The notes under the pieces are model-generated. The model was given only the letters and a program-made list of their open reading frames with translations, made no database searches and was not told the DNA's origin. DNA of 64,000 nt, taken from an uncultured Pelagibacteraceae bacterium (lineage in GTDB: Bacteria; Pseudomonadota; Alphaproteobacteria; Pelagibacterales; Pelagibacteraceae). The position numbers were made by a program, and so were the translations under genes. How positions within the stretch are numbered: the stretch's first letter is position 1; every line of letters begins with the position of its first letter. The stretch spans positions 1 through 64,000 of the forward strand of contig CACKYN010000003.1 of NCBI GenBank assembly GCA_902604355.1, in the 5' to 3' direction. Below, one piece after another: positions 19,126 through 29,267 of this stretch.

Positions 19126-20016
19126 TTAATTTTGACTATCTATCCAAATCCCAGCAGCAGACTTAGTGATGTCACGAATTCTACCAATATAACCTGCTCT
19201 TTGGGCAACACTTATTGCTCCCCTAGCATCTAAAATGTTAAATACGTGGCTTGCTTTTAAACATTGATCATACGCAGGTAGTGAAACCTTTTTTTCAACT
19301 AATGATTTTGCTTCTGTTTCATGCATATCAAACATTTTGAATAATTGTTCGATATTGGCATGCTCAAAATTATAAGCAGAAAACTCCTTTTCAGCCTGGT
19401 GAAAAACTTCCCTGTATTTTATATCCTCATCATTCCACACTAAATCGTAAACATTTTTTTGTTGTTGAGTAAACATACAGATCCTCTCTAAACCATAAGT
19501 AATTTCTACTGAAACTGGTTTACATTCATAACCAGCCATCTTTTGAAAGTAAGTGAATTGAGTAATCTCCATTCCGTCACACCAAACTTCCCAACCTAGA
19601 CCAGCTGCACCTAATGTAGGACTTTCCCAGTCATCTTCAACGAATCTTATATCATGATCATTGTGATGGATTCCAATTGTAGTAAGACTATTTAGATATA
19701 GCCTTTTTATATTTTCAGGAGAAGGTTTAATCAAAACTTGAAACTGATAATAATGTTGAAGTCTATTAGGATTTTCACCATATCTACCATCGGTTGGTCT
19801 TCTTGATGGCTGTACATAAGCAGCTTTCCAAGGTTGGGTGCCCAACGATCTAAGAGTTGTAGCAGGATGGAACGTACCAGCTCCAACTTCCATGTCATAA
19901 GGTTGAAGAATAATACAGCCTTGTTTACTCCAAAATTTTTGAAGATTTAAAATAGTTTCTTGAAAAGTTTGAAATTTTGGTTTTTGTTTTTTTTTATTTT
20001 TATTTTTAGAAACCAT
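19126..20016 (-). CDS. glyQ: Glycyl-tRNA synthetase alpha subunit
   Basis: Catalytic subunit of bacterial glycyl-tRNA synthetase. Clear motifs are [31 protein letters not shown] and [19 protein letters not shown] use the ATG at 20014-20016 (296 aa, starting [10 protein letters not shown]); an ATG at 20040 would lengthen the overlap with the upstream protease gene from 11 to 35 bp. The lysine-rich N-terminal extension before KFQTFQE is unusual but is probably within normal variation. Confidence 0.95.
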   Translation of the reverse strand: MVSKNKNKKKQKPKFQTFQETILNLQKFWSKQGCIILQPYDMEVGAGTFHPATTLRSLGTQPWKAAYVQPSRRPTDGRYGENPNRLQHYYQFQVLIKPSPENIKRLYLNSLTTIGIHHNDHDIRFVEDDWESPTLGAAGLGWEVWCDGMEITQFTYFQKMAGYECKPVSVEITYGLERICMFTQQQKNVYDLVWNDEDIKYREVFHQAEKEFSAYNFEHANIEQLFKMFDMHETEAKSLVEKKVSLPAYDQCLKASHVFNILDARGAISVAQRAGYIGRIRDITKSAAGIWIDSQN

Positions 20017-20809
20017 ATCTTTGCCAGATTGACCTCTCATCTAAAATATTTGCAAATTGATCCATTTGATTAGAGGAAGAAAGTTTTTGACTTAACCATC
20101 CTTTGGTCTTTTCAAATTTTTTAATTATTACATCATCTCCAAATTTTTCTTTCAAAATTTCATGAGCGTTTCCTATTCCATCTACTAATCCCAACGTTTT
20201 TGATTTGCTACCTGACCAAAATTCACCTGAGAAAAGTTCAACTTCAGATTTTGTTAATTTAGTACCTCTGCTTTTTTCAACAACATCAATAAAATCTTTA
20301 TGTAAGTCTAACTGTATGTTTTTAAGTCTTTCTATATCTTCATTTTTTTCTTCAAGAAAAGGATCGAGAGTACTTTTATTTTTACCAGCTGTATGAATTC
20401 TTCTCTCAACACCAATTTTTTTTATTAATTCTGTAAAACCAAATGATGAATAAATAACTCCAATTGACCCTATAATAGAACTTGAATTTGCATAAATTTC
20501 ATCCCCAGCACATGCAATAAGATAGCCTCCTGAAGCAGCTACATCCTCTGCAAATACTATTACTTTTTTGTTATTTTTTTTTGCTTGATGTCTTATAAAG
20601 CTATAAATTAGATGGGATTGAACAGGAGATCCACCTGGTGAATTTATAGTAATTGCAACACATTTGGCTTTTTTCAATGAAAAAGCTTTTTTAATTATCT
20701 CCTCTTGGCCAGCAAAATCTATCCCTTGTTTAAATTTTCCTACATTTCCTATCACGCCACTAAGCTTTAAATGAGCTACAATTTTTTTCTTTTTAAAAAA
20801 AGAGAACAT
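20006..20809 (-). CDS. S49-family (SppA/SohB-like) serine peptidase
   Basis: Single-domain signal-peptide-peptidase-like protease of 267 aa. The crotonase-like fold shows [15 protein letters not shown], the nucleophile region [18 protein letters not shown] near residue 88-90, and a lysine in [12 protein letters not shown] near residue 140 that would complete the Ser-Lys dyad. Unlike E. coli SppA there is no obvious N-terminal membrane anchor, only a basic MFSFFKKKK stretch. It heads the operon with glyQ, glyS and ppdK. Substrates are unknown. Confidence 0.9.
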   Translation of the reverse strand: MFSFFKKKKIVAHLKLSGVIGNVGKFKQGIDFAGQEEIIKKAFSLKKAKCVAITINSPGGSPVQSHLIYSFIRHQAKKNNKKVIVFAEDVAASGGYLIACAGDEIYANSSSIIGSIGVIYSSFGFTELIKKIGVERRIHTAGKNKSTLDPFLEEKNEDIERLKNIQLDLHKDFIDVVEKSRGTKLTKSEVELFSGEFWSGSKSKTLGLVDGIGNAHEILKEKFGDDVIIKKFEKTKGWLSQKLSSSNQMDQFANILDERSIWQRYGF

Positions 20810-20903
20810 AAATATTTATTATAGAATTATTAATTGAATATAAAGACTACTTATAATTGAAGAATAAGGTGCGTCAATTGATAAGTAATAAATAAAAGTT
20901 AAT

Positions 20904-20909
20904 TATACT
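20904..20909 (+). promoter_or_regulatory. Putative -10 element for ispB
   Basis: TATACT 15 bp before the ispB ATG, within a 114-bp gap between divergent genes. A TTGATA at 20878-20883 is upstream, but the 20-bp spacing is long, so only the -10 is suggested. Confidence 0.3.
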
Positions 20910-20923
20910 AGTTTAAATTTTAT

Positions 20924-21937
20924 ATGGGATCGGTCGTTCAGCTTAAAAATCAGATAAATAATTCATATTTTCAGTTAAAGGACTCTCTTGAGGACAAGCT
21001 TATTTTAACTGAGGAAAAAATTAAAACTAAATTAATCAGTGATGTAGAACTAGTTCAAAAAATGACTAACTATCATATTAAAACTGGTGGCAAAAGGCTG
21101 AGAGCTCTTCTGACTTTAGGATCTGCAAAATTATGTGGTTATACAAAAGGTTCAAGAGATGTGAATTTAGCAGCATGTGTTGAATTAATTCACAGTGCAA
21201 CTTTAATGCATGATGACGTTATAGATCAGGGTGAAGTTAGGAGAGGAAAGGAAACTCTAAATAAAGTTTGGAATAATCATTCTTCAGTTTTAGTGGGTGA
21301 CTATTTGCTAAGTAGATGCTTTGAGATGATGGTTGAAGATGGCAACATAGAAGTTCTGAAATTATTATCATCTACTTCATCAAAAATAGCTCAAGGAGAA
21401 GTTTTACAGCTTCAACATAAAGGTGAAGTCGATATGTTGGAAGAGACTTATCTAAAAATTATTTCTGCAAAAACTGCTGAATTATTTGCAGCAGCAACAA
21501 AAGTTGGTGCAATTTTATCTGATAGTAATAAAAAAGAAAAAGATGCACTTGAATTTTATGGTAGAAATCTTGGACTTACTTTCCAAATTGCTGATGATAC
21601 ACTTGATTACAACGCTGAACTTAAATTATTTGGAAAGAAAATAGGACAAGATTTTTTTGAAGGAAAAATTACACTTCCAATAATTTTACTTTATCAAAAG
21701 CTAGAGATCGAAGAAAAAAATAATTTAATTAATATGTTCAGTAAAAATACTAGAGATAAAGATGATTTAGATAAAATAATTGCTTTAATTAATAAGCACA
21801 AAATTATAAATGAGTGCTACCAGAAAGCTCAACATTATATTAATCTTGCTTCAAATTCATTGAGTGTTTTCGAAGATACTAAAGAAAAAGAAATTTTAAA
21901 AAATCTAACAACATTTAGTTTATCCAGAAGTTTTTAA
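20924..21937 (+). CDS. ispB: All-trans polyprenyl diphosphate synthase (quinone side chain)
   Basis: Elongates farnesyl diphosphate to the long prenyl tail of ubiquinone, probably octaprenyl or longer. Both aspartate-rich motifs are present: HDDVID near residue 99 (LMHDDVIDQGEVRRG) and QIADDTLDY near residue 222. Length 337 aa matches IspB rather than the shorter IspA, which is also in this window at 25595-26467. It converges on pdxH with a 4-bp overlap. Confidence 0.93.
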   Translation: MGSVVQLKNQINNSYFQLKDSLEDKLILTEEKIKTKLISDVELVQKMTNYHIKTGGKRLRALLTLGSAKLCGYTKGSRDVNLAACVELIHSATLMHDDVIDQGEVRRGKETLNKVWNNHSSVLVGDYLLSRCFEMMVEDGNIEVLKLLSSTSSKIAQGEVLQLQHKGEVDMLEETYLKIISAKTAELFAAATKVGAILSDSNKKEKDALEFYGRNLGLTFQIADDTLDYNAELKLFGKKIGQDFFEGKITLPIILLYQKLEIEEKNNLINMFSKNTRDKDDLDKIIALINKHKIINECYQKAQHYINLASNSLSVFEDTKEKEILKNLTTFSLSRSF

Positions 21938-22560
21938 GGACTTAAAAGAGATCTGATCCATTCTCCTGTAGAATTTTTTGTATATTTTAATCTTTCATGA
22001 ATTCTATTATCTCCATCAAGCCAAAATTCAATACTTGAGGGATTTAAGTTCCATCCTGACCAATAATTTGGTCGTGGAACTTTATTCTTATCTGCATATT
22101 TTTTTTTGTATTCTTGGATAGAATTTTCTAACTGTTCTCTATCTTTAAGTTCTTTACTTTGTTTAGATGCCCATGCTCCAATTCTGCTTTCATAACTTCT
22201 TGAATTATAGTAATTATCTGCAACCTTATTGGGCACCAATGAAACTGTGCCATTAACTCTAATTTGTCTTAGTAAACTTTTCCAATGAAAACACATTGCT
22301 ACATTTGGATTTTGTTTTAATTCATGTCCTTTTTGACTATCTAAATTTGTATAAAATACAAATCCATTTTGATTGAAGTCTTTTAATAAGACCATTCTTA
22401 CAGAAGGGACGTTATTTTTATTTGATGTTGCTAACGCTACTGCGTTTGGGTCGTTTGGCTCAGTTTTTTTTGCCTCTTCCATCCAAGTATCGAATAAATG
22501 TATTGGATCATCTAGATCCATAAAACAACTATTAAGCCCAAGTGAGTTTTTTTGATTCAT
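21934..22560 (-). CDS. pdxH: Pyridoxamine 5'-phosphate oxidase
   Basis: FMN enzyme that oxidises pyridoxine or pyridoxamine phosphate to pyridoxal phosphate. Conserved segments include VRMVLLKDFNQNGFVFYTN, FHWKSLLRQIRVNG and the C-terminal WNLNPSSIEFWLDGDNRIHER. Length 208 aa is typical. It is divergent from aroC, with 33 bp between the two start codons, and ends against ispB. Confidence 0.94.
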   Translation of the reverse strand: MNQKNSLGLNSCFMDLDDPIHLFDTWMEEAKKTEPNDPNAVALATSNKNNVPSVRMVLLKDFNQNGFVFYTNLDSQKGHELKQNPNVAMCFHWKSLLRQIRVNGTVSLVPNKVADNYYNSRSYESRIGAWASKQSKELKDREQLENSIQEYKKKYADKNKVPRPNYWSGWNLNPSSIEFWLDGDNRIHERLKYTKNSTGEWIRSLLSP

Positions 22561-22580
22561 AATTTAAACAAAATAATCTA

Positions 22581-22586
22581 TATAAT
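22581..22586 (+). promoter_or_regulatory. Consensus -10 element immediately before aroC
   Basis: A perfect TATAAT at 22581-22586 ends 7 bp before the aroC ATG, so a transcript started here would begin at or next to the start codon (leaderless). A reverse-strand copy of a similar AT-rich box may serve pdxH. Confidence 0.4.
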
Positions 22587-22593
22587 ATAAATA

Positions 22594-23676
22594 ATGTCAT
22601 TTAATACATTTGGAAAGCTATTTCGTTTCTCTACATGGGGTGAATCTCATGGTCCTGCTATTGGCTGTATCGTTGATGGATGCCCACCAAATATTAATTT
22701 AAATGAAAAAGATATACAAAAAGAACTGGATAAGAGAAAACCAGGACAATCAAAATTTACAACACAAAGAAAAGAGGAGGATAAAGTTCAAATATTATCT
22801 GGAATTTTTGAAGGTAGAACTACTGGTACACCAATATCCTTAATTATTTATAATAAAGATATGAGATCTAAGGATTATGGAAAAATTAAGGATAAATTTA
22901 GACCTGGACACGCTGACTTTACTTACTTCAAAAAATATGGGATTAGAGACTATAGAGGTGGTGGAAGATCATCTGCAAGAGAAACTGCATCAAGAGTCGC
23001 GGCTGGTGCAATAGCTAAGTTGGTCTTACAAAATAAATTAGGTAAAAAATTCAAAGTTGTTGGTGCAGTTACACAATTAGGTATATTGGGGTGCGATACT
23101 AAGAAATGGAATGATAAAATAATTTCAAAAAATCCATTTTTTTGTCCCGACAAATCGATGATCAAACTTTGGGAAAAATATTTATTAGGAGTAAGAAAAT
23201 CTGGATCATCATGTGGTGCAGTGATTGAAATAAGAGCGAGAGGAATTCCGGTAGGATTGGGCGCACCTATTTACTCAAAACTAGACTCTGATATAGCATC
23301 TAGTTTCATGAGTATTAATGCTGTTAAAGGAGTTAATATTGGTGCAGGGATGAACTCTGCTCAACTAAGTGGTGAACAAAACTCAGACGAAATTTCACAA
23401 AAAGGTCAAAAATTAAAATTTAATTCAAATAATGCGGGTGGAATATTGGGTGGTATATCAACTGGACAAGAAATTATTGCTTCATTTGCTGTAAAACCAA
23501 CATCTTCAATTTTAACAACTAGAAATACTGTCGATAAATTTGGAAAAAATACAACAATATCTGTTACAGGAAGGCATGATCCATGTGTTGGAATAAGAGC
23601 TGTACCTGTTGGTGAGGCAATGATGAATTGTGTTTTATTAGATCACTATCTAATGAATAAGGCTCAGTGTCAGTAG
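22594..23676 (+). CDS. aroC: Chorismate synthase
   Basis: Last step of the shikimate trunk: forms chorismate from EPSP using reduced FMN. N-terminal [33 protein letters not shown] and [18 protein letters not shown] are all diagnostic. Length 360 aa is normal. No ribosome-binding site is seen before the ATG, consistent with the leaderless promoter noted at 22581-22586. dxs converges 5 bp downstream. Confidence 0.97.
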   Translation: MSFNTFGKLFRFSTWGESHGPAIGCIVDGCPPNINLNEKDIQKELDKRKPGQSKFTTQRKEEDKVQILSGIFEGRTTGTPISLIIYNKDMRSKDYGKIKDKFRPGHADFTYFKKYGIRDYRGGGRSSARETASRVAAGAIAKLVLQNKLGKKFKVVGAVTQLGILGCDTKKWNDKIISKNPFFCPDKSMIKLWEKYLLGVRKSGSSCGAVIEIRARGIPVGLGAPIYSKLDSDIASSFMSINAVKGVNIGAGMNSAQLSGEQNSDEISQKGQKLKFNSNNAGGILGGISTGQEIIASFAVKPTSSILTTRNTVDKFGKNTTISVTGRHDPCVGIRAVPVGEAMMNCVLLDHYLMNKAQCQ

Positions 23677-23681
23677 AACAA

Positions 23682-25598
23682 CTAATTTTTTACAACTTTG
23701 ATAGAATTTTTGTTAAATAAAATATCTAAAATTTTCTTGGAAATTTGAGAAGCATTTAGTCCAGCAATTTCATACATCTTGTTGGGGGTATCGTGTTCAA
23801 TAAACTTATCTGGTAAATGCATTGATCTAAACTTTAAACCTTTGTCAAATATCCCTTTCTCAGCTAGTAAGTTTTTTACATGCGAACCAAATCCTCCAAT
23901 TGAACCCTCTTCAATAGAGAGTAAAATTTCATGCTCTCTAGCACATTTCATTATTAATTCTTCATCTAAGGGTTTAGCAAATCTTGCATCAACAATAGTA
24001 GTCGAAACTCCTTTTTGTTTTAAATGTTCCGATGCTAGCTTGCATTCTTCAAGTCTTGTTCCTAAGCTTAAAAGGCATACTTGACTTCCATTTTGAATTA
24101 TTCTTCCTTTCCCAATTTCAATTTTTTCTTCTATTGATGGAAGTTCAACTCCAACGCCTACTCCTCTTGGGTATCTGATTGCACTTGGTCTATCGTTAAT
24201 ATCTACTGAAGTATTTATCATTTTAACCAGTTCAGCTTCGTCACTTGCAGCCATTACAATAAAATTTGGTAAAGTTGATAAATAAGTAATATCAAATGAA
24301 CCAGCGTGTGTTGATCCATCAGCCCCAACTAATCCAGCTCTGTCAATTGCAAATCTTACTGGTAAACTTTGAATAGCTACATCATGAACAACTTGATCGT
24401 AAGCTCTTTGTAAAAACGTTGAGTAAATTGCAGCATAGGGCTTGTATCCTTCTGTTGCCATACCAGCGGCAAATGTTACGGCATGCTGCTCAGCTATGCC
24501 AACATCAAACATTCTATTTGGAAACTCTTTGCCAAATATATCCATTCCTGTTCCACCAGGCATTGCTGCTGTTATTCCAACTATTTTACTATCTTTTTTT
24601 GCATGCTTTACAAGAGTATTAGCAAATACTTTTGTATAGGATGGTAAATTAGATCCACTTTTATTCTGTTCTCCCGTGTCTACATTGAATTTCGAAACTC
24701 CATGATAATGATCTTTGGCTTTTTCTGCGTAACTATACCCTTTACCTTTTTGTGTTTTAATATGTATCATGATAGGACCTTCATGATTTGAGTCTTTTGC
24801 ATTTTTTAAAATTGGAATTAAAGTTGATAAATCATGTCCATCAATTGGTCCCACATAATAAAAACCTAATGAATTAAACATAGTACCACCGGTAAATGCA
24901 GATCTTAAAAAATCCTCTGCTTTTCCTGCCTTCGCACTAAACCTCTTTGAAAATGCAGAAGTAACTAATTTAACAGTCTCTCTAAAGCTAAAATATATTT
25001 TTCCAGTCAATAATTTTGCAAGATACGTCCTCATTGCTCCAACAGGTTTTGCGATTGACATATCGTTGTCATTTAAAATAACGATCATTTTTGTTTTTGA
25101 AGCACCTGCATTATTCATTGCCTCATAAGCCATACCAGCACTCATCGCACCGTCTCCTATTACTGCAATTACATTTGAAGATTTATTCTCTAATTTATTT
25201 GCCTCGGCTATACCTAGTGCAGAAGAAATTGATGTTGAACTGTGAGCAGCGCCAAAAGGATCATATTCACTTTCAGTTCTTTTTGTAAAACCTGATAATC
25301 CATTACCTTGTCTTAATGTTCTAATTTTATCTTTTCTTCCTGTTAAAATTTTGTGTGGATAAGATTGATGTCCTACATCCCAAATTAATTTATCATTCGG
25401 TGTATCAAATACATAATGAAGTGCCACAGTTAGTTCTACAACACCTAAACCTGCTCCTAGATGACCACCTGTTTGAGATACAGCATCTATCATTTCATTT
25501 CTAACTTCATTTGCAACTTTTGGTAAATCCTTTTCAGAAATTTTCCTTAAATCAGATGGGAAATTTATATCTTTTAAAAATGTACTTTTGTGTATCAT
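23682..25598 (-). CDS. dxs: 1-deoxy-D-xylulose-5-phosphate synthase
   Basis: Thiamine-diphosphate enzyme that starts the MEP isoprenoid pathway from pyruvate and glyceraldehyde 3-phosphate. The TPP motif is [20 protein letters not shown] near residue 145, with [13 protein letters not shown] and [15 protein letters not shown] in the transketolase-like domains. Length 638 aa is typical. It overlaps ispA by 4 bp, and xseB-ispA-dxs is a common proteobacterial operon. Confidence 0.97.
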   Translation of the reverse strand: MIHKSTFLKDINFPSDLRKISEKDLPKVANEVRNEMIDAVSQTGGHLGAGLGVVELTVALHYVFDTPNDKLIWDVGHQSYPHKILTGRKDKIRTLRQGNGLSGFTKRTESEYDPFGAAHSSTSISSALGIAEANKLENKSSNVIAVIGDGAMSAGMAYEAMNNAGASKTKMIVILNDNDMSIAKPVGAMRTYLAKLLTGKIYFSFRETVKLVTSAFSKRFSAKAGKAEDFLRSAFTGGTMFNSLGFYYVGPIDGHDLSTLIPILKNAKDSNHEGPIMIHIKTQKGKGYSYAEKAKDHYHGVSKFNVDTGEQNKSGSNLPSYTKVFANTLVKHAKKDSKIVGITAAMPGGTGMDIFGKEFPNRMFDVGIAEQHAVTFAAGMATEGYKPYAAIYSTFLQRAYDQVVHDVAIQSLPVRFAIDRAGLVGADGSTHAGSFDITYLSTLPNFIVMAASDEAELVKMINTSVDINDRPSAIRYPRGVGVGVELPSIEEKIEIGKGRIIQNGSQVCLLSLGTRLEECKLASEHLKQKGVSTTIVDARFAKPLDEELIMKCAREHEILLSIEEGSIGGFGSHVKNLLAEKGIFDKGLKFRSMHLPDKFIEHDTPNKMYEIAGLNASQISKKILDILFNKNSIKVVKN

Positions 25599-26467
25599 CT
25601 ATCTCTGTTTAAAATATATTCCAAAGTTTGTTTTATTTTTTTTGAATTAGAGCTGTATTTTTGCAATTTTTTATTAGTATTTATAATTAAACTATTACAA
25701 TATTTAACTGCATTATTATAACCAAGTAAACTAATAAGTGTTGCTTTACCTTTTTTTTGATCTTTTCCTGTTTTTTTGCCAGCAATTTTTGAATTTCCCT
25801 TATGGTCAATTAGGTCGTCAGAAATTTGAAATAATAAGCCTATATCAGATCCAATATTTTCAAAAAACCTAATCTCTAAATTTTTTTTATTTTTTATTAT
25901 TGCTGGGGCTGCACAACAAAAACTAAATAACATTCCCGTTTTCTTAATTTCCATATCAATAATCTTATTCCTTGATACTTTTTTTTTCTCATAATTCAAA
26001 TCTAGGTATTGACCACCCGCTATTCCAAGATGTCCTGAGCATTCAGATAATTTTTTTATTAAGTTAACTTTAGTCTTTTCAGATAAATCTAAATTTTTGT
26101 TTGCTAAAATTTCAAATGCCATTATCAAAAGTGAATTACCGGCTAGCACCGCTGTAGACTCTCCATATTTTATGTGCGTTGATGCTTTTCCCCGCCTAAT
26201 TTTATCATTATCCATACAAGGTAAATCATCATGTATTAGAGAATAAGCGTGTATACATTCTACTGCTGCACCAATCTGTATTAAAGTTTTATATTTAATT
26301 GAAAATAAAGAACCAAAGTCTATTAGTATTTTTGATCTAATTTTCTTTCCTCCAGGAAATAAACCATATTTCATTGCGTTGATAAGATGAGAGCTATTCT
26401 GATTATTAATAAATTTTTTTAAAAAATAATTTGTATCTTTTACAATTTTATTAACTTCATTTTTCAT
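25595..26467 (-). CDS. ispA: Short-chain prenyl diphosphate synthase (FPP synthase)
   Basis: Makes farnesyl (possibly geranylgeranyl) diphosphate from IPP and DMAPP. First aspartate motif is [13 protein letters not shown] near residue 80, second is [11 protein letters not shown] near residue 215; the two-residue insertion in the first motif (DDxxxxD) is the bacterial FPP-synthase type. Length 290 aa. Overlaps xseB by 11 bp and dxs by 4 bp, so the three are translated from one message. Confidence 0.93.
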   Translation of the reverse strand: MKNEVNKIVKDTNYFLKKFINNQNSSHLINAMKYGLFPGGKKIRSKILIDFGSLFSIKYKTLIQIGAAVECIHAYSLIHDDLPCMDNDKIRRGKASTHIKYGESTAVLAGNSLLIMAFEILANKNLDLSEKTKVNLIKKLSECSGHLGIAGGQYLDLNYEKKKVSRNKIIDMEIKKTGMLFSFCCAAPAIIKNKKNLEIRFFENIGSDIGLLFQISDDLIDHKGNSKIAGKKTGKDQKKGKATLISLLGYNNAVKYCNSLIINTNKKLQKYSSNSKKIKQTLEYILNRDR

Positions 26468-26699
26468 TTTTTTTTACAATTTCCTTGATTTTATTATTAG
26501 TAGTTTCACTTATAGATTTGAGTTTTTTTTGAAATTTTTTTTCAATAAGATTATTTAATTTTAATAACTCTTGATAACTATCAACAGAATTATTTAAATT
26601 TTTTTCATTCTCTAATGACTCAATTATACTATTTGCTTTTTCAGTAAGCTCCTCTAAAGAGCTGTGTTGATAATCAAGTGGTAAATTTTTTTCTTTCAT
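26457..26699 (-). CDS. xseB: Exodeoxyribonuclease VII small subunit
   Basis: Small subunit of ExoVII, which degrades single-stranded DNA. An 80-residue helical protein; SSLEELTEKANSIIESLEN matches the start of the XseB domain, and NSVDSYQELLKLNNLIEKK its second helix. The identification also rests on position ahead of ispA-dxs, the usual place. The large subunit xseA is not in the window. Its ATG is only 17 bp from that of divergent sua5. Confidence 0.85.
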   Translation of the reverse strand: MKEKNLPLDYQHSSLEELTEKANSIIESLENEKNLNNSVDSYQELLKLNNLIEKKFQKKLKSISETTNNKIKEIVKKNEK

Positions 26700-26716
26700 A
26701 TATTAATAATTATTAC

Positions 26717-27649
26717 ATGAAATCTAATCAATCAAATATCAAAAAAGCAAAAAAATATTTAGACAGTAACGAATGTATAGCAGTACCAACAGAAACAGTT
26801 TATGGATTAGCTGGGAATGCTTATTCTGATTTCTCTGTAAAAAAAATATACAAATTAAAGAAAAGACCCTCTAACAACCCTTTAATTGTTCACTACTATA
26901 ATCTCAAAGCTCTCGAACGCGATTGTATAATTAATGAGGATTTTAAAAAACTGTATAATAAATTTTCACCTGGTCCAATAACATATATTTTAAAATTAAA
27001 AAAAAATTCAAAAATATCAAAATTTGTAACCAATAATAAAAATACAGTTGCTATTAGATTTCCCAAACATCAACTGCTGCGAAGATTACTTAAAGTTTTA
27101 AGTTATCCGTTAGCTGCGCCAAGTGCAAATATTTCCTCAAAACTAAGCTCAGTACAGCCTTCGGATGTAAAAGAAGAATTTGGAAGAAAATTAAAATACA
27201 TACTTAAAGGGGGAAGATGTTCAATTGGAGTAGAGTCTACAATTATTAACCTTGCAGATAATCCATCAATATTAAGACTTGGAGGTTTAAGTGTTTCAAA
27301 AATTAAAAAAATAATAAAAAAACAAATATTAATTAAGAATAAATCTAAGAACAAGATTTCACCAGGTCTGTTTTCTCTTCATTATTCGCCTGGAATACCT
27401 TTAAGGATGAATGTAAAAAAACCAAATGAAGGAGAAGCATTTGTATTGATAAAAAAAAGAAAAAAAAATTCCAAAAATTATTTCTTTCTTAGTAAAAATA
27501 ATAATTTGATCAAAGCCGCGAGAAATTTATATCCTCTCATAAGAAAAATCAAAAATAAAGGATACAAAAAAATTGCTGTTGAAAAAATTCCTAATATTGG
27601 GATAGGACAAACAATTAATGATCGACTAGAGAGAGCGTCAAAATATTAA
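26717..27649 (+). CDS. tsaC: Threonylcarbamoyl-AMP synthase, Sua5 type
   Basis: Makes threonylcarbamoyl-adenylate for t6A37 modification of ANN-decoding tRNAs. YrdC-domain motifs: AVPTETVYGLAGNA near residue 23, KLKKRPSNNPLIVHY and YPLAAPSANISSKLSS. The C-terminal third (LHYSPGIPLRM onward) is the Sua5 domain. I use the ATG at 26717 (310 aa, MKSNQSNIKK); an in-frame ATG at 26678 lies inside xseB on the other strand. Adjacent to the ABC genes with no gap. Confidence 0.93.
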   Translation: MKSNQSNIKKAKKYLDSNECIAVPTETVYGLAGNAYSDFSVKKIYKLKKRPSNNPLIVHYYNLKALERDCIINEDFKKLYNKFSPGPITYILKLKKNSKISKFVTNNKNTVAIRFPKHQLLRRLLKVLSYPLAAPSANISSKLSSVQPSDVKEEFGRKLKYILKGGRCSIGVESTIINLADNPSILRLGGLSVSKIKKIIKKQILIKNKSKNKISPGLFSLHYSPGIPLRMNVKKPNEGEAFVLIKKRKKNSKNYFFLSKNNNLIKAARNLYPLIRKIKNKGYKKIAVEKIPNIGIGQTINDRLERASKY

Positions 27650-28378
27650 ATGACAAATTCAATTGAAGTAATAAATCTCTCAAAAAAGTATAAATCAAAG
27701 AATGCTGTCAGTAATATAAATTTTAAAATTGGTGAAAATGAAATTGTAGGCTTATTGGGTCCTAATGGATGTGGAAAGACAACCACCATTGGAATGATAT
27801 TAGGTTTATTAAAACCTTCTAATGGTGAAGTTTTAATTAATGGAAAAAATATTGAAACAAATAAAATATCTCTTCTACATAGAATGAATTTTATATCCCC
27901 TTATATAGAGCTACCTAAAAAATTGAAAGTTAAACAAAATTTAATTGTTTATGGAAAATTATATAACATTCACGATTTAGAAAATCGAATTAATTATCTT
28001 TCAGAGAAACTTAGACTATCTGATCTTTTAAATAAAATAACAGGTGAACTTTCATCTGGGCAAAAAAATAGAGTCAGTTTGGCAAAAGCATTAATAAATG
28101 ATCCTACAGTACTGCTACTAGATGAGCCAACAGCTTCATTGGATCCTGAAACAGGAGATTTTGTAAGAACATTTTTGGAAAATTACAAAAAAGAAAAAAA
28201 AATTTCAGTTTTACTTGCTTCACATAATATGGATGAAGTTAAAAGATTGTGTGATACTGTTTTAATGATGAAAGATGGAATTATTGTAGATAGAGGAACG
28301 CCTAATGATTTAATATTTAAACATGGTAGAAAAAATTTAGAAGAAGTGTTTTTGGAAATAGCAAGAAATAAAAGATGA
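27650..28378 (+). CDS. ABC-2-type transporter ATP-binding protein
   Basis: ATPase of an exporter whose permease is the next gene (4-bp overlap). Walker A GPNGCGKTTTIG near residue 36, signature LSSGQKNRVSLAKAL near residue 135, Walker B TVLLLDEPTASLDPE and the switch His in LLASHNMDEVKRL. Length 242 aa. The family (CcmA/NodI-like) handles lipids, polysaccharides, drugs or heme; the substrate cannot be read from the sequence. Confidence 0.92.
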   Translation: MTNSIEVINLSKKYKSKNAVSNINFKIGENEIVGLLGPNGCGKTTTIGMILGLLKPSNGEVLINGKNIETNKISLLHRMNFISPYIELPKKLKVKQNLIVYGKLYNIHDLENRINYLSEKLRLSDLLNKITGELSSGQKNRVSLAKALINDPTVLLLDEPTASLDPETGDFVRTFLENYKKEKKISVLLASHNMDEVKRLCDTVLMMKDGIIVDRGTPNDLIFKHGRKNLEEVFLEIARNKR

Positions 28379-29166
28379 ATTTTACAAGAATATATGGACT
28401 TTTTCTAAGACATTTTTACTTAATCACTAGATCATTTCCAAGAATTCTTGACTTAATATATTGGCCCTCAATTCAAATAACTTTATGGGGATTTATTTCA
28501 AATTTTTTTGCAGAGCATAGCACTTACTATAGTGGTGCTGTCGGTGTAATTCTATCATGTGCAATTCTCTACGATTTTTTATTTAGAACAAGTATTGGTT
28601 TCAACATGTTATTTTTAGAGGAAATATGGAGTAGAAATTTTACTAACCTTTTCATTGCTCCTATGAAAATTAGTGAAATTATTATTTCTTTAGTCGTTAC
28701 AGCTTTAATAAGAGCTTTGATAGGACTGGTCCCAGCTATATTGCTCACTTCTCCTTTGTTTGGAATTTCTTTATTGGAATTAGGAATGCCTTTGGCTTTT
28801 CTTTTTTTAAGTCTATATATTTTTGGGATTACTCTTGGCTTATTTGTATCTGCTGGATTGCTTCGATTTGGACCCTCATTTGAAAACATAGCATGGTCTA
28901 CAATGTTTTTGCTAGCTCCGTTTGGTTGCATTTATTACCCTGTTGAAATTTTACCAGGAGTCTTTCAATCTATTGCTTATGCTCTACCACTCGTTTACAT
29001 ATTTGAAGAGACAAGAAATATTTTAGTAAATAGTCAGGTAAATTATGAAAATATCTTTAATGCCCTTTATCTTAATATTTTTTATATAATTCTTGCAATA
29101 TCAATTTTTTATTACTCGTTTGATAAAGCTCGTGACAAAGGAACTTTAATTAATATAGGAGAATAA
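28375..29166 (+). CDS. ABC-2-type transporter permease
   Basis: Membrane component of the exporter encoded with the preceding ATPase. The 263 residues contain about six hydrophobic segments and a C-terminal APFGCIYYPVEILPGVFQSIAYALP block typical of ABC2 membrane proteins. Together the two genes form a complete, minimal half-pair transporter. It ends against the oppositely oriented tRNA-Arg gene. Confidence 0.88.
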   Translation: MNFTRIYGLFLRHFYLITRSFPRILDLIYWPSIQITLWGFISNFFAEHSTYYSGAVGVILSCAILYDFLFRTSIGFNMLFLEEIWSRNFTNLFIAPMKISEIIISLVVTALIRALIGLVPAILLTSPLFGISLLELGMPLAFLFLSLYIFGITLGLFVSAGLLRFGPSFENIAWSTMFLLAPFGCIYYPVEILPGVFQSIAYALPLVYIFEETRNILVNSQVNYENIFNALYLNIFYIILAISIFYYSFDKARDKGTLINIGE

Positions 29167-29167
29167 T

Positions 29168-29244
29168 TGGTGCGCCTGCTAGGAGTCGAACCCAGAACCT
29201 CCTGATCCGAAGTCAGGCGCTCTATCCAGTTGAGCTACAAGCGC
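29168..29244 (-). tRNA. tRNA-Arg (anticodon UCG)
   Basis: Acceptor stem GCGCTTG/CAGGCGC, anticodon stem CCTGA/TCAGG with loop CTTCGGA (anticodon TCG), and T arm with GTTCGACTC. The 3' CCA is encoded (complement TGG at 29168-29170). The gene is on the minus strand between rightward genes; its promoter must overlap the start of the downstream pseudouridine synthase gene. Confidence 0.97.
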
Positions 29245-29267
29245 ATATAGTATTAATATTATATTTT

